From Drosophila persimilis (lineage: Eukaryota > Arthropoda > Insecta > Diptera > Drosophilidae): DNA of 64,000 nucleotides. This document shows, in pieces, positions 25,548 to 37,392 of this stretch. The notes under the pieces are model-generated. The model was not told the origin of the DNA, did not search any database, and worked only from the letters and a program-made list of their open reading frames with translations. How positions within the stretch are numbered: the first letter of the stretch is position 1; the number at the start of each line of letters is the position of its first letter. Location of the stretch: assembly GCF_003286085.1 (NCBI RefSeq), contig NW_020825298.1, positions 3,968,001 through 4,032,000 of the forward strand, read 5' to 3'. The position numbers and the translations under genes were made by a program.

Positions 25548-27272
25548 ATGTGTCATCGACGAAAACGGGCGACGGACTACAGCGGCAACACCTACCTGGG
25601 CCTCCAGCTGGGGACCCTGCGGTTGAGGGCCGTGATTGTGGACTCTGAAATGAAGGTCCAGCACACGGCCACCGTAAACTACGACGTGGATCTGCCGGAG
25701 TTCGAGACCTCGGGTGGAATCCTCACCGATACCCACCCCGACGAGGGCCTGGCCAATCCCGTGATGTGGGTGAAGGCGCTGGACATGCTGCTGAACTGCC
25801 TGAGCGCGCAGGGGGCGGACCTGCACTCGGTGGCGGCCATCGCGGGAGCGGCGCAGCAGCACGGGTGCGTCTTCTGGTCGGACATCGGACTGCGGCGTCT
25901 GTGCAACCTGAATGCGATCCTGCGGCTCCACGAGCAGCTCAACGCCAACGCCTTCGAGCTGACGCGCACGCCCGTCTGGCTGGACGGCTCGGCGAGCGCG
26001 CAGGCCTTCGAGATGCAGCAGGAAGTGGGCGGCTCCAACGACATGGCGGCCATCACGGGGTCGCGGGCCTATGCCCGGTGCACCGGGCCCCAGATCCGCA
26101 AGGTCTACCAGGAGTGTCCGGAGCACTACGAGCGCACGTCGCGGATTTCGCTGGTGAGCAGCTTCCTCTCCTCGCTGCTGGTGGGCGGCGTGGGCTCCAT
26201 CGACCTCTGCGATGGGTCCGGCATGAACCTGCTGGACATCCACAACCGGGAGTGGTCCGAGAAGTGCCTGGCGGCGTGCGCGCCGGACCTGGCCAGGCGC
26301 CTGATGAAGCCCATCGACCCGTCGCGCCTCCAGGGACGCGTGGCCGACTACTACGTGAAGCGCTGGAACTTCCGGCCCGACTGCATGGTGGTGCCGGCCA
26401 TCGGCATCGCCCACTCCCGGTTCGTGGGCATGCTGCTGGAGAAGGACTTGCTCGTGCTCACGATGGACATCGGCGACGGCCTGATGGTGCACCTGGGCAA
26501 GGTGCACCGCAAGATGGACGAGGGCCAGGTGCTGTGCCACCCCACCATTCCCAACGAGTACATGGGCCTGCTGTTCTTCCGCAACGGCTCGGAGATCAGG
26601 CAGGCCTTCTGCGAGCAGCTGGCCGACGGCGACTGGGAGCGCTTCAACGCGATGCTCGACGCAACGCCGATGGGCAACGACGGCCACCTGGCCATGCACT
26701 TCCCCGACAGGGAGTTCATTCCCGACGCCAAGGGCACGCTGCGGTGGAGCTCCAATCTGAACCCCACGTCGCAGGAGGCTCTGCACGGCGTCCAGCAGTT
26801 CGAGCGGCCCGAGACGGAAGCCCGCGCCCTCATCGAGGGCCAGCTGATGCATCACCGCGCCGTTGCGCAGGACCTGGGCTTCCAGTTCGGACCCAACACC
26901 ACGGTCGTCGTGGCGGGCCCCGACTCGAAGCACCGCGGTATCCTCCAGATCGTGGCCGACGTCTTCAATGCCCCCGTCTACGAGAAGCTCGGTCCCGGGC
27001 CCTGCCTCCTCGGGTGCGCCTACCGCGCCCGCTACGCCTTCTACGAGCACCGCGAGGCCACCTGCAGCTGTCGCCGCTGCCACAAAAGCCAGACGCCCCA
27101 GCAGAGCTTCGGGGAGTTCTTCAGCAAGCTGCCCAAGGACCTGAACCTCGTGGCCAGTCCCCGTCCCGGCTGCGCGGAGGTCTACGCCCCCCTAATCGTC
27201 CGCTGCATGAACATGTGCCAGCTGCTGGCGGCCAGCACCAGCATCCACGACAGCCACATGGTCTTGACGTGA
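25548..27272 (+). CDS. CG3544: Xylulokinase-like protein, predicted inactive, 574 aa
   Basis: FGGY-family sugar kinase related to animal XYLB (D-xylulose + ATP to xylulose 5-phosphate). Single exon; ATG in context GAAAATG, next upstream in-frame codon barrier a TAA. Recognisable XYLB features: GAAQQHG (sugar loop), PVWLDGSA, GSRAYARCTGPQIRKVYQ and SIDLCDGSGMNLLDIHNREW. Key catalytic sites differ from the family as I remember it: the N-terminal GxDxGT/S reads GLQLGT (Asp to Gln, residue 20); the catalytic-base motif GDN reads G286-I287-A288; the second phosphate motif GTS reads D307-I308-G309. These changes predict little or no kinase activity. An insertion near residues 505-510 carries CSCRRC. 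It is convergent with Pkg21D, 53 bp between the coding ends. The orthology symbol rests on its position beside Pkg21D. Confidence 0.9.
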   Translation: MCHRRKRATDYSGNTYLGLQLGTLRLRAVIVDSEMKVQHTATVNYDVDLPEFETSGGILTDTHPDEGLANPVMWVKALDMLLNCLSAQGADLHSVAAIAGAAQQHGCVFWSDIGLRRLCNLNAILRLHEQLNANAFELTRTPVWLDGSASAQAFEMQQEVGGSNDMAAITGSRAYARCTGPQIRKVYQECPEHYERTSRISLVSSFLSSLLVGGVGSIDLCDGSGMNLLDIHNREWSEKCLAACAPDLARRLMKPIDPSRLQGRVADYYVKRWNFRPDCMVVPAIGIAHSRFVGMLLEKDLLVLTMDIGDGLMVHLGKVHRKMDEGQVLCHPTIPNEYMGLLFFRNGSEIRQAFCEQLADGDWERFNAMLDATPMGNDGHLAMHFPDREFIPDAKGTLRWSSNLNPTSQEALHGVQQFERPETEARALIEGQLMHHRAVAQDLGFQFGPNTTVVVAGPDSKHRGILQIVADVFNAPVYEKLGPGPCLLGCAYRARYAFYEHREATCSCRRCHKSQTPQQSFGEFFSKLPKDLNLVASPRPGCAEVYAPLIVRCMNMCQLLAASTSIHDSHMVLT

Positions 27273-27283
27273 TATCTAAGGTT

Positions 27284-27289
27284 TTTATT
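27284..27289 (-). terminator. Poly(A) signal of Pkg21D
   Basis: On the minus strand this is AATAAA, about 37 bases after the Pkg21D stop. Cleavage 10-30 bases further on would fall at about 27254-27274, inside the end of the CG3544 coding region. Confidence 0.7.
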
Positions 27290-27325
27290 GCAAGTGTGGG
27301 GGTCCAAGGGTCAACCAAGTGTGGG

Positions 27326-30300
27326 CTAGAAGTCGGCATCCCAGCCGGAGAGCTCGTCCGGCGGCTCGACGGGGTCGCAGGGGAAGCGATCGAAGTAGCG
27401 CACGTCCGTGGCATGGGCGATGGGCCGCACGAAGGGCGGAATCAGCAGCTGGCTGGCCAGCCCATCCCAGTCGAAGCCCAGGAACCACCTAGAGGAAACA
27501 AGGCGCCACATATTAGTACATCTAATGCTCGATGGGATTCCGTTGGGTCATTTACTTGTGCTTCTTGATGTCCTGTATGCCGCCCGTCTGGTAGCCCAGT
27601 CGCTCCGAGGGAACGTCGCGGCAGAGGCGCTTGATCAGCTGCACGGCCCAGCGGGAGATGTGCTTGGGGAAGTCGATCATGTCGATGCCCTTGAGGATGA
27701 GGTTGTACGTCTGCATGGGATCCGAGGCACTGAACGGCGGCCTGAAGAACAACAAAGAAATGGTTGATGCTATGCCCAGAATAAACGAGATCCCTGTCCC
27801 CGTACGTACGTTCCGTTCAACAGCTCGTGGATCAGGATGCCCAGGGCCCAGTAGTCGACGGCGCGATCGTGGCCCTTGTTGAGGATGATCTCGGGCGCCA
27901 CGTACTCGGGCGTGCCGCAGAAGGTCCACGTCTTGGCGCTGGTGCCTATGTGCTTGGCGAAGCCAAAGTCCACCAGCTTCACGTAGCCGCGCTCGTCCAG
28001 CATCAGGTTCTCGGGCTTGAGGTCGCGGTAGATGATGCCGCGGGCGTGCAGGTACTCGAAGGCCTGCAGCACACAGCCGATGATGAACTGGGCGGCGTTG
28101 TCCTCGAAGGACCCTCGGTCCCGCAGCATGGTCCAGATCTCGCCGCCCATGCAGGCCTCCAGCAGCATGTAGACGTACTTCTCGTCGCGGAAGGTGCGGT
28201 GCAGGCGACAGATGAACGGACAGTGGGAGCTGAGCATGATGGTGCGCTCGCTGAAGATGTGCTCCTCCTGCTTGGTGTCCACGATGTGCCGCTTCTTCAG
28301 GCACTTCAGGGCGAAGGTGTCCACGCGGCCCTGGTGGTGCGCCTTGACCAGCTCCACGCGGCCGAAGCCCCCGATGCCCAGGGTGCTGACCACCTCGAGA
28401 TCCGTGAGCCTCAGGTCGGGGAACTCCTGCTGATGCTGCTGCGCCTGCGCCTGCGCGCCGAGCACCTCGTGGCTGTGGGCGGCCGCCTTCATGGCCAGCA
28501 TGCGGCTCTCGTCCCCGTAGTCCTTCTCCTTCAGCTCGCACAGGTCCCCGATCAGCCGCTTGAAGGAGTCAGTGTCCAGGGAGAGGCACTCCACGCCCGG
28601 CGGAAGGGCTATAATGTTCGCCGTGCGCTTGTCCTCGTTGATGAGCGCCTGTTCGCCGAAGTAGTCGCCGCGCGAGAGGGTGCGCAGCTCCGTCTCCTCC
28701 AGCGCGTTGGGCGTCAGCTTCTGGGTCACCCGCACGTTGCCCTGCGAGATCAGGAAGAAGCTGTCGCCGGCGGTGCCCTGCCGGATGATGTACGTCCCAG
28801 CGGCGTAGAATTCCAGCTCGAGCACGTCGGCGATCTTGGCCAGCAGCTCCTCGCTGAGATTCCGCAACAGCGGCACCGATCGCAGGAAGTTGACGCTGTT
28901 CTCGATCCGCTGCAGGCCCGTGCGCATCATGATCTGCTGGAAGACCCGTCGGTCCAGCACCCACACCCGAGATTCGCTCAACACGCGGATGGAGGCGGTG
29001 CGCGTGCAGTTGTAGAGGATCGCCAGCTCCCCGAAGGCCTTGCCCGGCCCCATCTTGTCCAGCACCTTGCCGTTCTGCATCACCGCAAACTCCCCGGCGG
29101 CGGACACGTACAGGTGGGCCCCCGCCTCGCCCTCGCGAATGACAAACTCCCCGGCCGCTATGCTCTTGGAGTACATCGAGTCCACCAGCTCGCGCACCTG
29201 CGAGGCGTCTATGTTCTTGAGGAAGTCGTTGTCCATGATGGCGTCTTTGATCTGCTGCTTATCGCTGGAGGAAAGAACAGTAGAACAGTGAGCTACGATC
29301 CGTGGCTGAATCTGTATCTGGGACCCACCTGAAATCCTTTTCGTACTTGGGAATCGGGGCGCTGTACGACTGCTGCATGGATTGGACGCAGCTCTCGGCG
29401 GACACCCCCTGCTTCTTGATGGCCGCCGGCAAGGGCTTGGGACGCATCTCAGGGGCTGCTGTCGTTGCCGTTGTGTCTGTGGTTTTGCCTGTGGGTGGCC
29501 CCAGAGAGAGTGCCTCCATGGCAAACTCTGGGCTGCTGGGCAGCACCATGCCACAGGAGGTGCAGAGGTGCGGATTCGCATGGCTGCTGGTCACCTCGCC
29601 GCACTGCTCGGGCAGGGAGTAGAGCTTCGTCTTGGTCGGGGACTGCTGCAGCCGCTCGTTCCGCTCATTCCTGGTCACATTCAGATGGTTGGTGGTCTGC
29701 TGCAGCACGCTCTGGAGGGACACAAAGAGGCGACAATTGGAAAGTGTTGCCTAATCAATTCCCAATTTCCATTCCGAGGCAATTGAGTGGCCAATCAATG
29801 GCCAACGCGTGATGCTCGATGCCCAGTCCCCCCCTCTCCCTAGGAACCCAATTAGGCGACTCGTCTCCGAGTGTCTGAGTGCGCCGGCATTCACGTGCTT
29901 CGAATCGATGGACGGAACGATGACAGGGCCCCATGACGAATGCAGAGATGAGGAGAACTAGGCCACAAGTGGGTGCGTGATGGGTGGGTGCGTGTTGTCC
30001 TTATCATGGTCCGCAAATAGAATGCAAAACTTCCACTCCGAAATCAGTGACCCAAAAACAAAAGCGGCCACAGATAAAGCCCAGGTCCGAGGCGCCTCTG
30101 GCTCCAGGCCCGGTTCCACCTCGGCGCAGGCCAAACAAGATAAGCCCTGGCTTCCTCCTCCCCAACCCCCCCCCACCCCGGGCATTGTTTCCCAAAATTA
30201 TTTGCATAGAAATTAGCATTTGAAAAACGCTCTTCGCCACAGCTCTGGATTCTCTTTTTCGAGCCGAAAGCGCGCGTGCTGCCCTCCGTCCATGTGTTTG

Positions 30301-31323
30301 TTTACCCAAAGCAAACCCAAGATCTGCTGCTCTGAGGAGGCTGCTCTGCTGGAGGTGATCCAGCAATTAGCGGCGCTGCCCGACTCGAGAGCGGACCGAA
30401 AGAGTCCGCTGTGCGAGACTTAATTCAATTCTCTTTGGCTTTTGTTGCGACTGAGAGATGTGCTATCCGCTATCCGCTATCTCGAGACTCGAATCTCGAA
30501 TCTTTACAAATCAAAGTCGCTGCCAGCCTCTAGAAAATCTCGCCCAGAAGTGCTAATCACTTGGCTCAATAAATCTGCTTTACAATTCAAATAGAGATCC
30601 GAGCGGAAGAGATGCGGATGGGAACGGGATGGGGATGGGGATGGGGATGGGGAATCAAGAGGTTCAAGTACAAATTTATAAGGCACTAAGCACTAAGTAC
30701 TAAGTACTAAACGAGAACCGAGAACCGAGTGCGAGTGTATCTGGCAGATACCATTGCCACTGCCATGCGGCCATGTGGGGTAGGGTTTTGGCTTGGGGTG
30801 TATCTGATATCTCGGCAGACTACTGGTGCTGCTGTTGCTGCTTCTGCTGCTGCTGCTGCTCCTCCTCTAGTATCTGCTCTATCAAAGATAACAACAATGT
30901 GCGACGCAATTGATAGGAGGGTGAGCGTATTTGCAGATACTTTTGTATCTCTGCGATACACAAAGCGAATTCGAAATTAGTCCGAAAAACAGACCGAGCG
31001 GACCACCACAATTGTTTGTCGCTAGCCGCCAGACCCGCCCGCCCTTCCTCCCGCCTCTTATCAGACGAAACAGAACAAACACAGGGCCCAAAACCAAACA
31101 AACGCGATGCCAAAGGCGACAGTCGACGATGGATGACTGGATGACTGGATGGAGGGATGGCTCGATGACTACGCGACTCTCTCACCTTCAGCTTGTGGAT
31201 TTCCCGGTGCAGCTTGACCAGCTCGCTCTCTCGATTGCGCACCATCTCCTTGAGGGACAGCACGTCCTTGTGCAGGCTCTGGACAATCGCCTCGCGCTCC
31301 CGATCGTCCATTGGCCGGGCCAT
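27326..31323 (-). CDS. Pkg21D: cGMP-dependent protein kinase, 774 aa
   Basis: Ser/Thr kinase of the AGC group activated by cGMP, in the cytosol. Exons in coding order: 31323-31186, 29711-29329, 29264-27810, 27741-27556, 27488-27326; all joins are in frame at GT/AG. Total 774 residues; I remember about 768 for fly Pkg21D. N-terminus (1-46) is a charged leucine-heptad coiled coil, as used for dimerisation. Cyclic-nucleotide site A near 251-265 (FGELA...RTAS), site B near 376-390 (FGEQA...RTAN). Kinase domain from about 462: GIGGFG loop (471-475), ALK with K494, [24 protein letters not shown]-terminus ends [10 protein letters not shown]. All catalytic motifs are intact. The ATG at 31323 is the first in the exon frame. 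An Ala/Gln/His-rich linker (about 434-453) separates site B from the kinase. Introns are 64-68 bp except the first, 1.47 kb. An upstream untranslated exon was not resolved. Confidence 0.95.
27780..27785 (+). terminator. Candidate poly(A) signal for CG3544, inside a Pkg21D intron
   Basis: The first plus-strand AATAAA I find after the CG3544 stop lies in the Pkg21D intron 27742-27809. If used, the CG3544 mRNA would be antisense to the last two Pkg21D coding exons. A non-canonical signal nearer the stop is possible. Confidence 0.35.
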
Positions 31324-32513
31324 GGGTCAGCAGCGATTCGAATTTGGAACAAGGTTAGTCAGAGGTCTCTGTCTGTGTGGAGGTGCTTCTTCCAGGGGGT
31401 ATCCCATTCAGACGGCGTGCTCTACTCTTCCGTTCCGTTCCGTTCCGTTCAGAGGTTCGGCTCGCTTTAAATCGTTTGCTTACGGGCCCGCTTTCGGCCA
31501 GCGACTGGCGGCTAGCGGCGATCAACGCTGCGTATACGTGATTTCCGAAAGAAGAGAACGGCCCAAGAGAGATAGAGATAGAGAGAGAGAGCGTTGCCTA
31601 GCGGAAGAGCTAGATCCCAGAGAATGATGGAAAAGGCTTGCGCTTTGGAATTTGGGTTTATGGGCAGCCTCAGGGCTGCCCCTCGCCGTCTGCCAAGGCA
31701 AGGGTACATTCACGCGAAGGTAAGGCACCTCCGATCGAGTGGGCAGTGGCCTACCTGCGCCCAAACATACCTTGGACCGCCGCACAAAAGCCGAGCGTAA
31801 TTTGATGATGACAGCTAACGCGACATTCACGCGGCACGGAGCTGAGTAAAAATTAAAATGAAAATGGGAAATGACAGCCACCAGATATGAAAGCGAAAGC
31901 TGGCCAGAGGAAAAGCCACCGTCTGCCTGCGAGATTTTCTGGTCGTGTTGCTTTGTTTTTCCACAGCGTAAACCAGTGTGGAATAAAGTTGCTTTATGCC
32001 GCCATAATAGCATTATAGTGCCAGAGCCAGAGCCAGAGCCAGTGGCCGACTCAACTATCAAGCGCTGGATGCGCTAAAAGCTGGCAAAATAAAACGCCAG
32101 CATGCCACAGCAAGGACGCTAAGGACACGGATGCGGACACGGACACGGGCACTACTCTGATTTCGCTGACGGCAATGGCATTGGCAGAGTCAGTGGCAAA
32201 GGAAAGCCCCGGAGAAGCATCGGCAGTGGCATCAGCGGCTTCCGCTTGTCGGTGGCCCACATTTAATGGAGAAGGAGGAGGAGGAGGAGCAGCAGCAGCA
32301 ACAGACAGTGATGTATCTGTGTATCTGTGTGTGGCCCTGGGTGGAGCAGTGTGCGTGCGTGCGGCAAAAATGCGAGAACGATTCACGCGGGCAACGTGAC
32401 AGCCAGCTGTGGCAGCAAAAGGATTAGCCCCGGACAGCGGGACACATGCGGCATATGCGCAATGATGCAGCAAATGATCTATTAAAGCCAAACCCAAGCA
32501 ATGCCGAGAGAGT

Positions 32514-32541
32514 AGAGTGGAGTGGAGTGGAGTGGAGTGGA
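32514..32541. repeat. GGAGT pentanucleotide repeat
   Basis: About five copies of GGAGT in a row. Confidence 0.85.
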
Positions 32542-34544
32542 AGATAAATTAATGCCAGAGCCTGTCAGAGCGAAGGTGAGGCCAGGAGACTGCTCAAAAC
32601 TTTGACAAGCGCCGGAAATTATCTGCAGGGGAGAAGCGGAGTTCTTCCTCTCGAATGACCCCATAGGATGCAGCCACAGACGACCACAGAGCAGAGAGCA
32701 GAGAGTGGAGGCCATGAGTGGAACGTCAATCCGGCAGAGACAACTAATTAATGGACGCTGATTTTAAGACGTGGCTCCACAGAGTTTGTCGCGCATTAAA
32801 TGCACAAACTGAAAGTTTACGAGCAGCGAGAAAGCTGAAGTCTTTGACGGGAAAAGAAAATTAAAATAAATGAACTACTTCCATCAGAAGTGCCGCCCTA
32901 GAGGGAGGGGGGCTGGGGTTGTAGTACAAGGATTAGCCAATCACCCGGGACGGGGTCTGAGGGGCACAGAAAAAGACAATCAGGCTAACAGGATTTGTGG
33001 CCTGCCAATATTTGCATAATAAATATCGCATGTCACAGATTTCACGGCGGTGATTACGAATGCCAGGAGCCATCACAGTCCTGAGCCGAGGAGCCAGGAG
33101 CCAGGAGCCAGGAGCTAGGAGACAGAATGCCATTCCTTGTGCCGTCTGTCAAAGGCATGCCAATGCCAGAGCCAGAAGTGTCACGGAATCCGGTGACGGG
33201 CCATAAAAAAAAACCATGCCATGGAGCTGTGGGGCAAAGCCAGGACAAATGCGATGGGAGCGCATAAAAAGAAAGAACAAATCAAGTGGCAATCTAGGGT
33301 TATGAGCGGGTTCTCACCGAGCACATATGTATGTAAATGGGGGGCTTTGGGTTGGCTTTGGGCCATGGCATGGCGATAGTATCAACGTGTCAACGTGTAG
33401 ATGAGCAACGAGCCCCTGCACAAACCCAATTTTCAGGAGATATAGAAGAATAGTCGAGACAATGCCGCCAAGGATTCCTTCAGTAGGCTGTTACCTTCAA
33501 AGCCAGGGTATTACCAGCCCCCTTGCCATTCATTTCCGTTGTGATTTGTGAGGACATACGCGGCCCTCCGACCCGACCCGACCCTTCCCTTGGGGCCTCT
33601 CGTATCTTATCATCTTATCAACACAACATAACATTTCGTTCGTGTAGTTATTCAATTAAAATGGAGCCCCCCCCTGGTCCGCCCACTCGGATCTACATCC
33701 GTCGTTCGGTTCGACTCGGTGCGAAAGTGTACGCTGGGGATTAATTCGAGAGGACAGCGGACATTGGCCAACGGTGGTGACCAGGTGGATCCTCCCACTC
33801 CCATTATATATCCGAATTTGGCTTGGCCCCGGCCGCCATGGCTAAGGGCTCCATTCATTTCGGGGGCCTTTGTTTGGTTTCTGCTCGCATTCGTATCTCT
33901 GTTATTGCCCTTTTGCTACCCTCTAAGCAGGGGCCTGTGGGGGGTATCCCTGATCTCGCGCCCTTTGTGGTGGCTCTGCTGCTTAGAGGTACGCCCAGGT
34001 CGACCCCCCTACCCTTTTGTTGTGTTTTGTTCGCTTTTTGTCTGCTTTATCCCCGAGAAAGATAAATGTAACATGTTTGCTTTGGCACACAAAAAACCCA
34101 ACCATGCCCCTCCCCCGCCCCTAATACGAGTACTCCTAACAGACAATGCATCATGTCCGTGTGCCAGCGGAATTATTCCATGGACAGTGCTGCCGTTGGT
34201 GGCTAATTTTCGGCTGATTTCTGGGGCCTCATCCGCTATGCACTCTTTGGAGCAATCTTCGTACCTGTCACACATCTCCGGGGGCAGTAATGCCGGAATC
34301 TTATGTGGAAAGGACGGACCCAAATGGAACTTTTTGTTGGGGCAAAAACTTTTTCACTTTTCCCCCAGTTTTCCCAGCTTTTTGGCCATAGTAAAAAGTG
34401 CTTGAAGGGAATGTGTTTCCAAGATGCAATCTGCCTTGGGGCACCCCCACCCCCTCCCCCGCCCCACATTTCCCTCTTGATGCAGAGTTGGCGTGTGCTT
34501 TCTTAGCCTTTTTGCTGATGATGTCCAAGAAAAGAGCACTGAAA

Positions 34545-34575
34545 TGGTGTACCCTTCTGCAGAGGGTATTGTGGT
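34545..34575. repeat. INE-1-like terminal hairpin motif
   Basis: TACCCTTCTGCAGAGGGTA forms a short hairpin like the CCCTTGCAGAGGG stem I remember near INE-1/DINE-1 ends. The body of an element was not recognised, so this is a weak call. Confidence 0.35.
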
Positions 34576-37342
34576 TCGAGGGAAGACTTCTTCCCTGATC
34601 AGTTGAGAGGCCCTGCCCTACGAATGTTTGTGATCCTCAAGGGTATTTCCAGGTTCGGTCTGCCCTTTACTTCATGTTGCAGATAAATTTAGATTTTCCG
34701 AGTGCCTGAAAGGGGCAGGCCACGGGTGGGGAGGGGGGTGTGGGTGGGCTGGGGCAAGAAGTTGATGATGCTCATGCCGCCGCCTGTGCGTGTTTCTGAA
34801 GTTTTGCAAATTGCAAACACACACTCTCGTTACACACATATTCATCGGCGGACAATGATAGATTAGCCGGGAGAGTGGGCCCCGCATCTCTGCCCACTAC
34901 CCCCCTCTCCGTGCCTCCTTCTTTTGGCCTTTTGGCCATGCGCCCGGCTTGGGAAAACTTCAATTGGCAGTGCCCAACATTTCTTACAACAAAATTAAAC
35001 TGTAATTGAAAAAGTCAATTAAAAAGTTTCACATTTTGTTCTCAATGAACGCAGTCCCAGCCACGCCTCCTTCGCCTGCATTTGCCCGCCCACAAAATGA
35101 TATTTGCAGCAGAACATAACGCCTGCCAGGGAATAAAAGAAAAAAAAAGAGGAAACGAAACGAAAATGAAAACTTTTTCCCTATCCACAGTCCTGTCATT
35201 CCTTTCCCCCCTTCTTATCAGGGGTTCAGAGCTCGACCAAGTGTCAATTAGCGTACAGTTTTCCAGTGTCCTGTCCACCGTGTGGCCACAGCCTCTCGAA
35301 CAATACCTGTCCATCCAGAGGACCTTCTGCGAGGACACTCTGTACTGCACAAATGATAATCGAGAAAGCGCCGATCAAAGTAGAGGCCACAAGGAACTAC
35401 TGCTGTCGCAGGAAGTCACTCAAGGATCGATTAAGAGGCATGATTCGACGATGAAATGGTGGCCTCACTCCCAAAGAAGATGTCTTCTAGAAGGGATGTA
35501 GAATTTCGGTATTAAGGATGATAATTGTTGTTTAAAGGAAGCTCTTTTTCCAGGAGCCCCCCTGTAGTTTTTGGAATATTGCACAATGTGCTCTAGAAAT
35601 CTCCTAAAATTCAATTGGCACCTGTCAAATGTCCTTGCATAGAGAACACCACACATAGTCCACTCTCGGCCTATTTATAGGCAGATTAGTTTTTGCCCAA
35701 TCCTCAAAAATTCATAAATGAATTCAACCAAACGAATTTGAACGGGAAATGCTTTTGGGGCCCAAACACGTGTCGGTTGGAGCACGAGGGAAACCGAACT
35801 TGAAACAAAAATACAATGAAATGGAAATATTTCAGCAGTAATTGGGGAAATTGTTTTTCCTTTGTGTGCGGCCCAACGAATGGGGAATGCTCTGCCCACG
35901 AAACACGTTCATTAGAGCAGGAGCCGGAGACAGAGATGGATTTGTGTCCGACAGGAAGTGTACCCTATACTGTCCTTCCTCTGCTGGACCCCCCACTATG
36001 ATGGTGAGCGGGGGGGAGGCGGCAGCCAGCCTTTTATTTAAAAATGCAACAAGCAGCGTCGGACAAAGTTTTTTGTCGGTTTCTGCTTTTTGTTTCTGCT
36101 GCGAGACAGAGCGGCGGCGGGTTGGGGGGTCGCAAATCGATAGAAGCAAACAAAAAGCGTTTCCCCGGACCCACAGAATGAGGGGGAGAGGGGGAGCGGG
36201 GGAGCGGGAGAGGCAGCCAAAAATGCCAAACAAATTGATTGGAATCGAAAACGAGAACGAAACGTAAACGAAAACGATTCAAATGATTGACTGACCGACT
36301 GACTGACTGACTGATGGTCTGATGTGCTCTGATGGGCGGCTGATGGACGGACGATGGACAAAAATATGATGGCTTATGGTGAGAGGTGCCGCACGTCGAG
36401 GGGGGCGGGGTGGCGGGGGGGCAGTAAGGGTGAGGAGAATGAGACCTGACTTTGATTGCATGTTGCACAAGAGGCACGGCTCTGGCTGCTCTGACTGCTC
36501 TGACTTTCCACCTGAAAACCTGGAAATTGGAAAACATTTTAGCCTGGACTTTAATTTGATTGCCGGTCTCATGAATGCCATTTGCCGTTCGCTTTTTTGA
36601 TGAATGCAATTACGCAACGAAAGCAACGGCAACGAGCGACGAGCAACGAGCAACGAGCTGCAATGCAAATTTGTGTGCGCCGCACGGCGATTGTTGTTTT
36701 TCTCTACCCTCGGAAGCTGTGCAGCAAACAAAGGGTATATTCGTGAAAGAGTCATTAAGGGAGAGATACATAAGTGCTTTTAGCATTTTGAGCTTTTTTG
36801 TTTAATTGTATTTAAAATAAAATCATTATTATATATACCTCTCTGAAAAGTTAAAACTTCAGGCTTTATTCCCTCATTACAATTTTTTGTATTTTTTTCA
36901 TAGTTTTATGCATTTTATTCGCGTTTGAAGCTGGAACAAAAAAAACGGAATATTAAAGTTGCCCACTGTACATATTCCAGACTGCAGTGCTGCATTGTTT
37001 CAAAGCCTTTTTATTTATATTCATCAAAAACATTATTTAACACAATTCATTTAATGCGGAACACACGGAATGCTCGTGTTTATTCGCTGCACTTTCTGTT
37101 CAAAACATGTTCAAACATGCCCGTGCCGTATGCAGAAAATCTTCGAAGAGAGCGAGAGTGGGTGATAAAAAGAGAGCGTCAAAGCAGATCGGGGCTGCTG
37201 CTAAGCCGAGCACGAACGACTGATACAGAGGGAGAGCGCGAGAGAACGACTTGAGGCTGTAGCTGTCGAAACGAAGCGACACGAAACGAAACGAAGAAGG
37301 CTGTAGAGAAAGACGAAAGAACGGCCGCTGCAGTGCGTAGAA

Positions 37343-37392
37343 ATATGTATGTACATATGTATGTATGCACATATGTACATACATATGTATGC
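37343..37392. repeat. Palindromic TATG/CATA microsatellite
   Basis: Alternating ATGTATGT and ACATACAT blocks form a self-complementary stretch. Confidence 0.8.

Noticed and set aside
25515-27568. 522-codon minus-strand frame and 600-codon shifted plus-strand frame over CG3544
   Set aside because: Composition-driven shadows of the xylulokinase-like frame; no motif, and the frames cross known stop and splice sites.
27827-29332. 501-codon plus-strand frame opposite the main Pkg21D exon
   Set aside because: Antisense shadow of the kinase exon; the minus frame carries every kinase and cyclic-nucleotide motif.
30820-31185. Extension of the first Pkg21D exon past 31186
   Set aside because: A good donor (AAG|GTGAGA) at 31185 joins in frame to the exon ending at 29711; the read-through ends in a poly-Gln microsatellite.
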